NCBI RefSeq assembly: GCF_019097595.1
Contig: NC_080734.1
Span: 4,145,392 to 4,209,391 of the forward strand
Origin: Hemibagrus wyckioides
Lineage: Eukaryota > Chordata > Actinopteri > Siluriformes > Bagridae
Length of the DNA stretch: 64,000 nt
Direction: 5' to 3'
Under the pieces are notes generated by a model, which was given only the letters and a program-made list of their open reading frames with translations, searched no databases and had not been told where the DNA came from. Every line of letters starts with the position of its first letter. The first letter of the stretch is position 1. A program made the position numbers and the translations under genes. Below are positions 12,801-24,800 of the stretch, piece by piece.

Positions 12801-15800
12801 AACATTCACTACACTCGGACACAGATAACACAAACACACACGGAGGATGAAATAAGCATCTCTCAGCAAGTGAATGGAGGGAAAGTTGGATGAGATTTCA
12901 AACTAGAATATTAATATAACACACACACACACACTTTTAGTGATTCTATCTACTGTGTATGTAATCAACTATATGCAATAATGTGGAAATATTCTTTACA
13001 CAGTTTATTTGTCTTTATCACAGACCATCTTTTTTTTTGCTCAGATTTTTATCGACTGATATTTAGACTAAAATTCAGAGTGATAACATCTAGCGTTATG
13101 TTTTCGATCAAGAGTCTAGAGCCTAGTGTTTCTCAACCTTTTCCTTTTGGCCCACATTTTAATGAACAGTAATTTAATGTTTCTCTTTATAAACATTTAG
13201 AAATCAGACTGATTGTTTAGAACACGAGTCGTTTCATTATTTGTTTATCTTTTTTCACATTAAAAAAAATAAATCGCAATTACGAAGAAGCTGATTAGAA
13301 GCAGATTCTGTGCTAGAACTTTATACTGGGCCTTTAAAATAATTGTATTTATTAATTAAAATTTATTGCGTTCATTTTCCAAAACATCATGCTAACTCTC
13401 CACAGTTGCTTGACTTGTCGAGTCCAGTCTCGGTCATCACAAATATTGAACCAGTAACTGATTCAAACATTTTTTAAAGGCTATATTCTGCTGTGAGTGT
13501 ATAGCTGTGGATGGGGGTGTAGGTGAGTGTATAGGGGTGGATGGGGGTGTAGGTGAGTGTATAGGGGTGGATGGGTGTGGAGGTGAGTGTATAGGGGTGG
13601 ATGGGGGGGTAGGTGAGTGTATAGGGGTGGATGGGGGTGTAGGTGAGTGTGTAGGTGAGTGTATAGGTGTGGATGGGGGTGTAGGTGAGTGTATAGGGGT
13701 GGATGGGGGTGTAGGTGAGTGTGTAGGTGAGTGTATAGGTGTGGATGGGGGTGTAGGTGAGTGTATAGGGGTGGATGGGGGTGTAGGTGAGTGTATAGGG
13801 GTGGATGGGGGTGTAGGTGAGTGTATAGGGGTGGATGGGGGTGTAGGTGAGTGTATAGGGGTGGATTGGGGTGTAGGTGAGTGGATAGGGGTGGATGGGG
13901 GTGTAGGTGAGTGTATAGGGGTGGATGGGGGTGTAGGTGAGTGTATAGGGGTGGATGGGGGTGTAGGTGAGTGTATAGGGGTGGATGGGGGTGTAGGTGA
14001 GTGTATAGGGGTGGATGGGGGTGTAGGTGAGTGTATAGGGGTGGAATGGGGTGTAGGTGAGTGTATGGGGGTGGAGGGGGGTGAAGGTGGGTGTATAGGT
14101 GTGGAGGGGTGTGTAAGTGAGTGTATAGGGGTGGATTGGGGTGTAGGTGAGTGTATAGGGGTGGATTGGGGTGTAGGTGAGTGTATAGGGGTGGATGGGG
14201 GTGTAGGTGAGTGTATAGGGGAGGATGGGGGTGTAGGTGAGTGTATAGGGGTGGATGGGGGTGTAGGTGAGTGTATAGGGGTGGATGGGGGGGTAGGTGA
14301 GTGTATAGGGGTGGATGGGGGTGTAGGTGAGTGTATAGGGGTGGATGGGGGTGTAGGTGAGTGTATAGGGGTGGATGGGGGTGTAAGTGAGTGTATAGGG
14401 GTGGATGGGGGTGTAGGTGAGTGTATAGGGGTGGATGGGGGTGTAGGTGAGTGTATAGGGGTGGATTGGGGTGTAGGTGAGTGTATAGGGGTGGATTGGG
14501 GTGTAGGTGAGTGTATAGGTGTGGATGGGTGTGTAAGTGAGTGTATAGGGGTGGATTGGGGTGTAGGTGAGTGTATAGGGGTGGATTGGGGTGTAGGTGA
14601 GTGTATAGGGGTGGATGGGTGTGTAAGTGAGTGTATAGGTGTGGATGGTTATGTAAGTGAGTGTATAGGGGTGTAGGTGAGTGTATAGGGGTGGATGGGG
14701 GTGTAGGGAAGAGAGAAGGGGGGGATGGGGGTGTAGGTGAGTGTGTAGGGGTGGATGGGGGTGTAGGTGAGTGTATAGGTGTGGATGGGGGTGTAGGTGA
14801 GTGTATAGGTGTGGATGGGTGTGGAGGTGAGTGGATGGGTGTGGATGGGTGTGTAGGTGAGTGTATAGGTGTGGATGGGTGTGTAGGTGAGTGTATGGGT
14901 GTGTAGGTGAGTGTATAGGTGTGGAGGTGAGTGTAGGTGAGTGTGTAGGTGAGTGTATAGGTGTGGATGGGTGTGTATAGGTGTGGATGGGTGTGTAGGT
15001 GAGTGTATAGGTGTGGATGGGTGTGTAGGTGAGTGTATAGGTGTGGAGGTGAGTGTAGGTGAGTGTGTAGGTGAGTGTATAGGTGTGGATGGGTGTGTAG
15101 GTGAGTGTATAGGTGTGGATGGGTGTGTAGGTGAGTGTATAGGTGTGGATGGGTGTGTAGGTGAGTGTATAGGTGTGGATGGGTGTGGAGGTGAGTGGAT
15201 GGGTGTGGATGGGTGTGGAGGTGAGTGTATAGGTGTGGATGGGTGTGTAGGTGAGTGTATGGGTGTGTAGGTGAGTGTGTAGGTGAGTGTATAGGTGTGG
15301 ATGGGTGTGTATAGGTGTGGATGGGTGTATAGGTGTGGATGGGTGTGTAGGTGAGTGTATAGGTGTGGATGGGTGTGTAGGTGAGTGTATAGGTGTGGAT
15401 GGGTGTGTAGGTGAGTGTATAGGTGTGGATGGGTGTGTAGGTGAGTGTATAGGTGTGGATGGGTGTGTAGGTGAGTGTATAGGTGTGGATGGGTGTGTAG
15501 GTGAGTGTATAGGTGTGGATGGGTGTGTAGGTGAGTGTATAGGTGTGGATGGGTGTGGAGGTGAGTGGATGGGTGTGTAGGTGAGTGTATAGGTGTGGAT
15601 GGGTGTGTAGGTGAGTGTATAGGTGTGGATGGGTGTGTAGGTGAGTGTATAGGTGTGGATGGGTGTGTAGGTGAGTGTATAGGTGTGGATGGGTGTGTAG
15701 GTGAGTGTATGGGTGTGTAGGTGAGTGTATAGGTGTGGATGGGTGTGTAGGTGAGTGTATGGGTGTGTAGGTGAGTGTATAGGTGTGGATGGGTGTGTAA

Positions 15801-18800
15801 GTGAGTGGATGGGTGTGTAGGTGGGTGTGGAGGTGAGTGTAGGTGAGTGTATAGGTGTGGATGGGTGTGTAAGTGAGTGTATAGGTGTGGATGGGTGTGT
15901 AGGTGAGTGTATAGGTGTGGATGGGTGTGTAAGTGAGTGTATAGGTGTGGATGGGTGTGTAAGTGAGTGTATAGGTGTGGATGGGTGTGTAGGTGAGTGT
16001 ATAGGTGTGGATGGGTGTGTAGGTGAGTGTATGGGTGTGTAGGTGAGTGTATAGGTGTGGATGGGTGTGTAGGTGAGTGTATAGGTGTGGATGGGTGTGT
16101 AAGTGAGTGTATAGGGGTGGATTGGGGTGTAGGTGAGTGTATAGGGGTGGATTGGGGTGTAGGTGAGTGTATAGGGGTGGATGGGTGTGTAAGTGAGTGT
16201 ATAGGTGTGGATGGGTGTGTAAGTGAGTGTATAGGGGTGTAGGTGAGTGTATAGGGGTGGATGGGGGTGTAGGTAAGTGTGTAGGGGTGGATGGGGGTGT
16301 AGGTGAGTGTGTAGGGGTGGATGGGGGTGTAGGTGAGTGTGTAGGGGTGGATGGGTGTGTAGGTGAGTGTATAGGTGTGGATGGGTGTGTAGGTGAGTGT
16401 ATAGGTGTGGATGGGTGTGTAGGTGAGTGTATGGGTGTGGATGGGTGTGTAGGTGAGTGTATGGGTGTGTAGGTGAGTGTATAGGTGTGGATGGGTGTGT
16501 AGGTGAGTGTATGGGTGTGTAGGTGAGTGTATAGGTGTGGATGGGTGTGTAGGTGAGTGTATAGGTGTGGATGGGTGTGTAGGTGAGTGTATGGGTGTGT
16601 AGGTGAGTGTATAGGTGTGGATGGGTGTGTAAGTGAGTGGATGGGTGTGTAGGTGGGTGTGGAGGTGAGTGTAGGTGAGTGTGTAGGTGAGTGTATAGGT
16701 GTGGATGGGTGTGTAAGTGAGTGTATAGGTGTGGATGGGTGTGTAGGTGAGTGTATAGGTGTGGATGGGTGTGTAAGTGAGTGTATAGGTGTGGATGGGT
16801 GTGTAGGTGAGTGTATAGGTGTGGATGGGTGTGTAGGTGAGTGTATAGGTGTGGATGGGTGTGTAGGTGAGTGTATGGGTGTGTAGGTGAGTGTATAGGT
16901 GTGGATGGGTGTGTAGGTGAGTGTATAGGTGTGGATGGGTGTGTAGGTGAGTGTATAGGTGTGGATGGGTGTGTAGGTGAGTGTATGGGTGTGGATGGGT
17001 GTGTAGGTGAGTGTATGGGTGTGGATGGGTGTGTAGGTGAGTGTATGGGTGTGTAGGTGAGTGTATGGGTGTGTAGGTGAGTGTATAGGTGTGGATGGGT
17101 GTGTAGGTGAGTGTATAGGTGTGGATGGGTGTGTAGGTGAGTGTATGGGTGTGTAAGTGAGTGTATAGGGGTGGATGGGTGTGTAAGTGAGTGGATGGGT
17201 GTGTAGGTGGGTGTGGAGGTGAGTGTATAGGTGTGGATGGGTGTGTAAGTGAGTGTATAGGTATGGAGGTGAGTGTATAGGTGTGGATGGGGGTGGAGGT
17301 GAGTGGATGGGTGTGGAGGTGAGTGTATAGGGGTGGATGGGTGTGTAAGTGAGTGTCTAGGTGTGGAGGTGAGTGTATAGGGGTGGATGGGGGTGGAGGT
17401 GAGTGTATAGGGGTGGATGGGGGTGGAGGTGAGTGTATAGGGGTGGATGGGGGTGGAGGTGAGTGTATAGGGGTGGATGGGGTGGAGGTGAGTGTATAGG
17501 GGTGGATGGGGGTGGAGGTGAGTGTATGGGGTGGATGGGGGTGGAGGTGAGTGTTTGGGGTGGATGGGGTGGAGGTGAGTGTATGGGGTGGATGGGGGTG
17601 GAGGTGAGTGTATAGGGGTGGATGGGGGTGGAGGTGAGTGTATAGGGGTGGATGGGGGTGGAGGTGAGTGTATAGGGGTGGATGGGGGTGGAGGTGAGTG
17701 TATAGGTGTGGATGGGTGTGTAGGTGAGTGTATAGGTGTGGATTGGTGTGTAGGTGAGTGTATAGGTGTGGATGGGTGTGTAAGTGAGTGTATAGGTGTG
17801 GAGGTGAGTGTATAGGTGTGGATGGGGGTGTAAGTGAGTGTATAGGTGTGGATGGGTGTGTAGGTGAGTGTATAGGTGTGGATGGGTGTGTAAGTGAGTG
17901 TATAGGTGTGGAGGTGAGTGTATAGGTGTGGATGGGGGTGGAGGTGAGTGTATAGGTGTGGATGGGGGTGGAGGTGAGTGTATAGGTGTGGATGGGTGTG
18001 TAAGTGAGTGTATAGGTGTGGAGGTGAGTGTATAGGTGTGGATGGGGGTGGAGGTGAGTGTATAGGTGTGGATGGGGGTGGAGGTGAGTGTATAGGGGTG
18101 TCTGGGTGTGTAGGTGAGTGTCTAGGTGTGGATGGGTGTGGAGGTGAGTGTATAGGGGTGGGTGGGGATGGAGGTGAGTGTATAGGGGTGGATGGGTGGG
18201 GAGGCGAGTGTATAGGAGAGGGTGGGGGTGAGTGGATGGGGGTGTTGGTGAGTGTATAGGGGTGGATGGGGGTGGAGGTGAGTGTATGGGGTGGATGGGG
18301 GTGTAGGTGAGTGGATGGGTGTGGAGGTGAGTGTAGAGGGGTGGGTGGGGATGGAGGTGAGTGTATAGGGGTGGATGGGTGTGGAGGTGAGTGTATAGGG
18401 GTGGGTGGAGGTGAGTGGATGGGGGTGTAGGTGAGTGTATAGGGGTGGATGGGTGTGGAGGTGGGTGGATGGGGGTGTAGGTGAGTGGATGGGGGTGGAG
18501 GTGAGTGTATAGGGGTGGATGGGGTGGAGGTGAGTGTATAGGGGTGGATGGGGGTGGAGGTGAGTGTATAGGGGTGGATGGGGGTGGAGGTCAGTGTATA
18601 GGGGTGGAGGTGAGTGGATGGGGGTGGAGGTGAGTGTATAGGGGTGGATGGGGGTGGAGGTGAGTGTATAGGTGTGGATGGGGGTGGAGGTGAGTGTATA
18701 GGGGTGGATGGGTGTGGAGGTGAGTGTATTGGGTGGAGGTGAGTGTATAGGGGTGGATGGGGGTGGAGGTGAGTGTATAGGGGTGGATGGGTGTGGAGGT

Positions 18801-21800
18801 GAGTGTATAGGTGTGGGTGGAGGTGAGTGTATGGGGTGGATGGGGGTGGAGGTGAGTGGATGGGGTGGATGGGGGTGGAGGTGAGTGTATAGGGGTGGAT
18901 GGGGGTAGAGGTGAGTGGATGGGGGTGGAGGTGAGTGTATAGGGGTGGATGGGGGTGGAGGTGAGTGTATAGGGGTGGATGGGGGGTGGAGGTGAGTGTA
19001 TAGGGGTGGATGGGGGTGGAGGTGAGTGTATAGGGGTGGATGGGGGTGGAGGTGAGTGTATGGGGGTGGAGGTGAGTGTATGGGGTGGATGGCGGTGGAG
19101 GTGAGTGGATGGGGTCGCAGGGGGCGGAGGTGAGTGTATAGGGGTCGGTGGGGGTGGAGGTGAGTGCATAGGGGTGGATGGGGGTGGAGGTGAGTGTATA
19201 GGTGTGTGGATGGGGGTGGAGGTGAGTGTATAGGTGTGTGGATGGGGGTGGAGGTGAGTGTATAGGTGTGTGGATGGGGGTAGAGGTGAGTGTATAGGTG
19301 TGTGGATGGGGGTGGAGGTGAGTGTTTAGGGGTGGATGGGGGTGGAGGTGAGTGTATAGGGTGTGGATGGGGGTGGAGGTGAGTGTTTAGGGGTGGATGG
19401 GGCTGGAGGTGAGTGTATAGGTGTGTGCATGGGGGTAGAGGTGAGTGTATAGGTGTGTGGATGGGGGTGGAGGTGAGTGTTTAGGGGTGGATGGGGGTGG
19501 AGGTGAGTGTATAGGGGTGGATGGGGGTGGAGGTGAGTGTTTAGGGGTGGATGGGGGTGGAGGTGAGTGTATAGGGGGGTGTATAGTGAATATTGACTCC
19601 TACAGAAAGAGACCTCGAGTAATAAACGACTTCAGCTTTTTTTGGCATAAACCTGAAGATTTTAACACGATCTGAAGACAGAGGTCACTATTGCCCCAAA
19701 CATTGCAAATGAAGTATTTTAATTGGTTGTTTCATGACGGAAAAGATCTCGTAGACACAGCCGATAAAGATAACCATGTCAGTGACCCCTGATTGGCTTT
19801 CGGTTCACGACCCAGTGGTTGAGTCTCGCTGTGGGAGGGGGAGGGGGGCAACAACTACTATTAAAAAAAATAAAATCCAAGATGGCTGCCTCTAGAAAAA
19901 TCCACTGTTCAGGTTGTGAGGATTTATTTGTATTTTTGTTTCTACAGGACATCACAGGGCTGAGTGATGTGACTCTAACATCGATATCGAGATAAATTAT
20001 GATACACTTTTCTTTTTTAAATATCCCTACTTTTTTTTAATTAATTAATTTTTTACATTTTTTGGGGGGTCTGGGGTGATTGACCACGTTTGGAGTAAGT
20101 GGACAAACTGTGTAAACTGAGCTGTTTTAGAGGTTCGGAGCTCGGGATTTTCTCGCCCCTTGGTCTTTGATAGGCAGCAAGAATGTGGGGGCTTGAGTTC
20201 GAGTTTCACAGATTAACAGTGAATGAGGAGATAAATAAGGGTAAGGGGGGGGGGGGGTGAGCTGATGCTCAGGTATTTTGTTATTGAAGGTGGATTTGGA
20301 TCACAGGAACATGTGAACAGCTGATTCAGACTTTAGAATTCCAAAGGTGGCTGTAAGATGCTCTCAAACCGAAAATTGAGGAAAAATGTTATTTATTTAT
20401 TTTTTAAAATCACAATTCATATGATGTAGTAATCAAATATCATCAAGTGAAATTGTTGATCAACGATGGGCTGTGTGTTCGAATATTAATGAGGCTATTT
20501 AAAAATAAATAAATAAATAGAAACGCACCTTTCTGATGGAACAGGATTCCTTCCAGCTGAATCCCAAAATGTGGTGTGTGTGTGAGAGTCAAAAGATCTT
20601 TTATAAATATGACTGTAATGTTTGCCGGAAGGTCTGTATTTATTCAGAGGAAAGGAAACCATTTGTGTGTGTGGGGGGGGATGTGTAAGTATGTGTACAC
20701 ATAAAAGCTTTGTTGTGGAGGGGTATGTAGGTGTGTGTGGATGGAGGGATTTGTAGGCGTGTGTATGGCTGTGTGTGTGTGTATAGGTGTGTAGGTGAGT
20801 GTATAGGTGTGGATGGGGGTGTGTAGGTGAGTGTATAGGTGTGGATGGGGGTGTAGGTGAGTGTATAGGTGTGGATGGGGGTGTAGGTGAGTGTATAGGT
20901 GTGGATGGGGGGGTGTAGGTGAGTGTATAGGTGTGGATTGGGGTGTAGGTGAGTGTATAGGTGTGGATTGGGGTGTAGGTGAGTGTATAGGTGTGGATGG
21001 GGGTGTAGGTGAGTGTATAGGTGTGGATGGGGGTGTAGGTGAGTGTATAGGTGTGGATTGGGGTGTAGGTGAGTATAGGTGTGGATGGGGGTGTAGGTGA
21101 GTGTATAAGTGTGGTGGATGGATGTGGAGGTGGGTGTGGAGGTGAGTGTATAGGTGTGTGGATGGATGTGGAGGTGAGTGTATAGGGGGTGGATGGGGGT
21201 GTAGGTGAGTGTATTGGGGGTGGATGGGGGTGGAGGTGAGTGTATGGGGGTGAGTGTATGGGTTGGATGGGGGTGGAGGTGAGTGTATAGGGGTGATGGG
21301 GGTGGAGGTGAGTGTATAGGTGTGTGGATGGATGTGGAGGTGAGTGTGTAGGGTGGATGGGGTTGTAGGTGAGTGTATAGGGGGTGGATGGGGGTGTAGG
21401 TGAGTGTATGGGTGTGTGGATGGATGGGGGTGTAGGTGAGTGTATAGGTGTGTGGATGGGTGGGGGTGTAGGTGAGTGTATGGGGTGAATGGGGGTGTAG
21501 GTGACTGTATAGAGGTGGATGGGTGTGTAGGTGAGTGTATAGGTGTGTGGAGGGAGGTGGAGGTGGGTGGGTGGGGGTGGAGGGGGGTGTGGGTGAGTGT
21601 ATGGGGGGGTGGATGGGGGTGTAGGTGAGTGTAGAGGTGTGTGGATGGATGGGGGTGTAGGTGAGTGTATAGGTGTGGATGGGGGTGTAGGTGAGTGTAT
21701 AGGTGTGGATGGGGGTGTAGGTGAGTGTATAGGTGTGTGGATGGATGTGGAGGTGGGTGTGGAGGTGAGTGTATAGGTGTGTGGATGGATGTGGAGGTGA

Positions 21801-24800
21801 GTGTATAGGGGTGGATGGGGGTGTAGGTGAGTGTATTGGGGTGGATGGGGTGGAGGTGAGTGTATAGGTGTGTGGATGGGGGTGGAGGTGAGTGTATGAG
21901 GGTGGAGGTGAGTGTATAGGTGTGGATTGGGGTGTAGGTGAGTGTATAGGTGTGGATTGGGGTGTAGGTGAGTGTATAGGTGTGGATGGGGGTGTAGGTG
22001 AGTGTATAGGTGTGGATGGGGGTGTAGGTGAGTGTATAGGTGTGGATTGGGGTGTAGGTGAGTATAGGTGTGGATGGGGGTGTAGGTGAGTGTATAAGTG
22101 TGTGGATGGATGTGGAGGTGGGTGTGGAGGTGAGTGTATAGGTGTGTGGATGGATGTGGAGGTGAGTGTATAGGGGTGGATGGGGGTGTAGGTGAGTGTA
22201 TTGGGGTGGATGGGGGTGGAGGTGAGTGTATAGGGGTGAGTGTATGGGTTGGATGGGGGTGGAGGTGAGTGTATAGGGGTGGATGGGGGTGGAGGTGAGT
22301 GTATAGGTGTGTGGATGGATGTGGAGGTGAGTGTGTAGGGGTGGATGGGGTTGTAGGTGAGTGTATAGGGGGGTGGATGGGGGTGTAGGTGAGTGTATAG
22401 GTGTGTGGATGGATGGGGGTGTAGGTGAGTGTATAGGTGTGTGGATGGGTGGGGGTGTAGGTGAGTGTATGGGGTGAATGGGGGTGTAGGTGACTGTATA
22501 GAGGTGGATGGGTGTGTAGGTGAGTGTATAGGTGTGTGGATGGATGTGGAGGTGAGTGTGTAGGGGTGGATGGGGTTGTAGGTGAGTGTATAGGGGGGTG
22601 GATGGGGGTGTAGGTGAGTGTATAGGTGTGTGGATGGATGGGGGTATAGGTGAGTGTATAGGTGTGGATGGGGGTGTAGGTGAGTGTATAGGTGTGGATG
22701 GGGGTGTAGGTGAGTGTATAGGTGTGTGGATGGATGTGGAGGTGGGTGTGGAGGTGAGTGTATAGGTGTGTGGATGGATGTGGAGGTGAGTGTATAGGGG
22801 TGGATGGGGGTGTAGGTGAGTGTATTGGGGTGGATGGGGTGGAGGTGAGTGTATAGGTGTGTGGATGGGGGTGGAGGTGAGTGTATGAGGGTGGAGGTGA
22901 GTGTATAGGGGTGGATGGGGTGGAGGTGAGTGTATAGGTGTGTGGATGGAGGTGTAGGTGAGTATAGGGGGCTGGATGGGTGTGGAGGTGAGTGTATGGG
23001 GGTGGAGGTGAGTGTATAGGAGGGTGGATTGGTGTGGAGGTGAGTGTATAGGTGTGTGGATGGGTGTGGAGGTGAGTGTATAGGGGGGTGGATGGGTGTG
23101 GAGGTGAGTGTATAGGGGGTGGATGGGTGTGGAGGTGAGTGTATAGGGGGGTGGATGGGTGTGGAGGTGAGTGTATAGGGGTGGATGGGTGTGGAGGTGA
23201 GTGTATAGGGGGGTGGATGGGTGTGGAGGTGAGTGTATAGGGGGGTGGATGGGTGTGGAGGTGAGTGTATAGGGGGGTGGATGGGTGTGGAGGTGAGTAT
23301 AGGGGTGGATGGGTGTGGAGGTGAGTGTATAGGGGTGGATGGGGGTGTAGGTGAGTGTATAGGGGTGGATGGGGGTGTAGGTGAGTGTATAGGTGTGGAT
23401 GGGGGTGTACGTGAGTGTGTAGGTGTGTGGATGGATGTGGAGGTGAGTGTATAGGGGTGGATGGGGGTGTAGGTGAGTGTATAGGTGTGTGGATGGATGT
23501 GGAGGTGAGTGTATAGGTGTGTGGATGGATGTGGAGGTGAGTGTATAGGGGTGGATGGGTGTGGAGGTGAATGTATAGGTGTGTGGTTGGGTGTGGAGGT
23601 GAGTGTATAGGGGTGGATGGGGGTGGAGGTGAGTGTATAGGGGTGGATGGGGGTGTAGGTGAGTGTATAGGTGTGGATGGGGGTGTACATGAGTGTATAG
23701 GTGTGTGGATGGATGTGGAGGTGAGTGTATAGGGGTGGATGGGGGTGTAGGTGAGTGTATAGGTGTGGATGGGGGTGTAGGTGAGTGTATAGGTGTGGAT
23801 TGGGGTGTAGGTGAGTATAGGTGTGGATGGGGGTGTAGGTGAGTGTATAGGTGTGTGGATGGATGTGGAGGTGGGTGTGAAGGTGAGTGTATAGGTGTGT
23901 GGATGGATGTGGAGGTGAGTGTATAGGGGTGGATGGGGGTGTAGGTGAGTGTATTGGGGTGGATGGGGGTGGAGGTGAGTGTATAGGGGTGGATGGGGGT
24001 GGAGGTGAGTGTATAGGTGTGTGGATGGAGGTGTAGGTGAGTGTATGAGGGTGGAGGTGAGTGTATAGGAGTGGATGGGGGTGGAGGTGAGGGCATAGGT
24101 GTGTGGTTGGAGGTGTAGGTGAGTATAGGGGTGGATGGGGGTGGAGGTGAGTGTATAGGTGTGTGGATGGGGGTCGAGGTGAGTGTATGAGCGTGGAGGT
24201 TAGTGAATAGGGGCGGTTGGGGGTGGAGGTGAGTGTATAGGTGTGTGGATGGAGGTGTAGGTGAGTATAGGGGGCTGGATGGGTGTGGAGGTGAGTGTAT
24301 AGGGGTGGATGGGGGGTGGAGGTGAGTGTATAGGGGGTGGATTGGTGTGGAGGTGAGTGTATAGGGGGTGGATGGGTGTGGAGGTGAGTGTATAGGTGTG
24401 TGGATGGGTGTGGAGGTGAGTGTATAGGGGGGTGGATGGGTGTGGAGGTGAGTGTATAGGGGGGTGGATGGGTGTGGAGGTGAGTGTATAGGGGGGTGGA
24501 TGGGTGTGGAGGTGAGTGTATAGGGGGGTGGATGGATGTGGAGGTGAGTGTATAGGTGTGTGGATGGATGTGGAGGTGGGTGTGGAGGTGAGTGTTTAGG
24601 TGTGTGGATGGATGTGGAGGTGGGTGTGGAGGTGAGTGTATAGGGGTGGATGGGGGTGTAGGTGAGTGTATTGGGGTGGATGGGGGTGGAGGTGAGTGTA
24701 TAGGGGTGGGTGGGGTGGAGGTGAGTGTATAGGTGTGTGGATGGGGGTGGAGGTGAGTGTATGAGGGTGGAGGTGAGTGTATAGGGGTGGATGGGGGTGG

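Noticed and set aside
13110..13170. Possible hAT terminus (tagtgtttctcaacc)
   Set aside because: The string resembles an hAT end, but no partner terminus or body could be seen. It is mentioned only within the intron entry.
13507..14676. 389-codon open frame with decapeptide repeats
   Set aside because: It is the 30-bp minisatellite read through, with no start context, splice logic or domain. The frame stays open only because the period is a multiple of three.
20640..24096. Minus-strand open frames of 1016 and 1150 codons
   Set aside because: They are the reverse complement of the G-rich minisatellite (C-rich, few stops). His/Pro/Thr/Ser composition only; two overlapping frames cover the same DNA.
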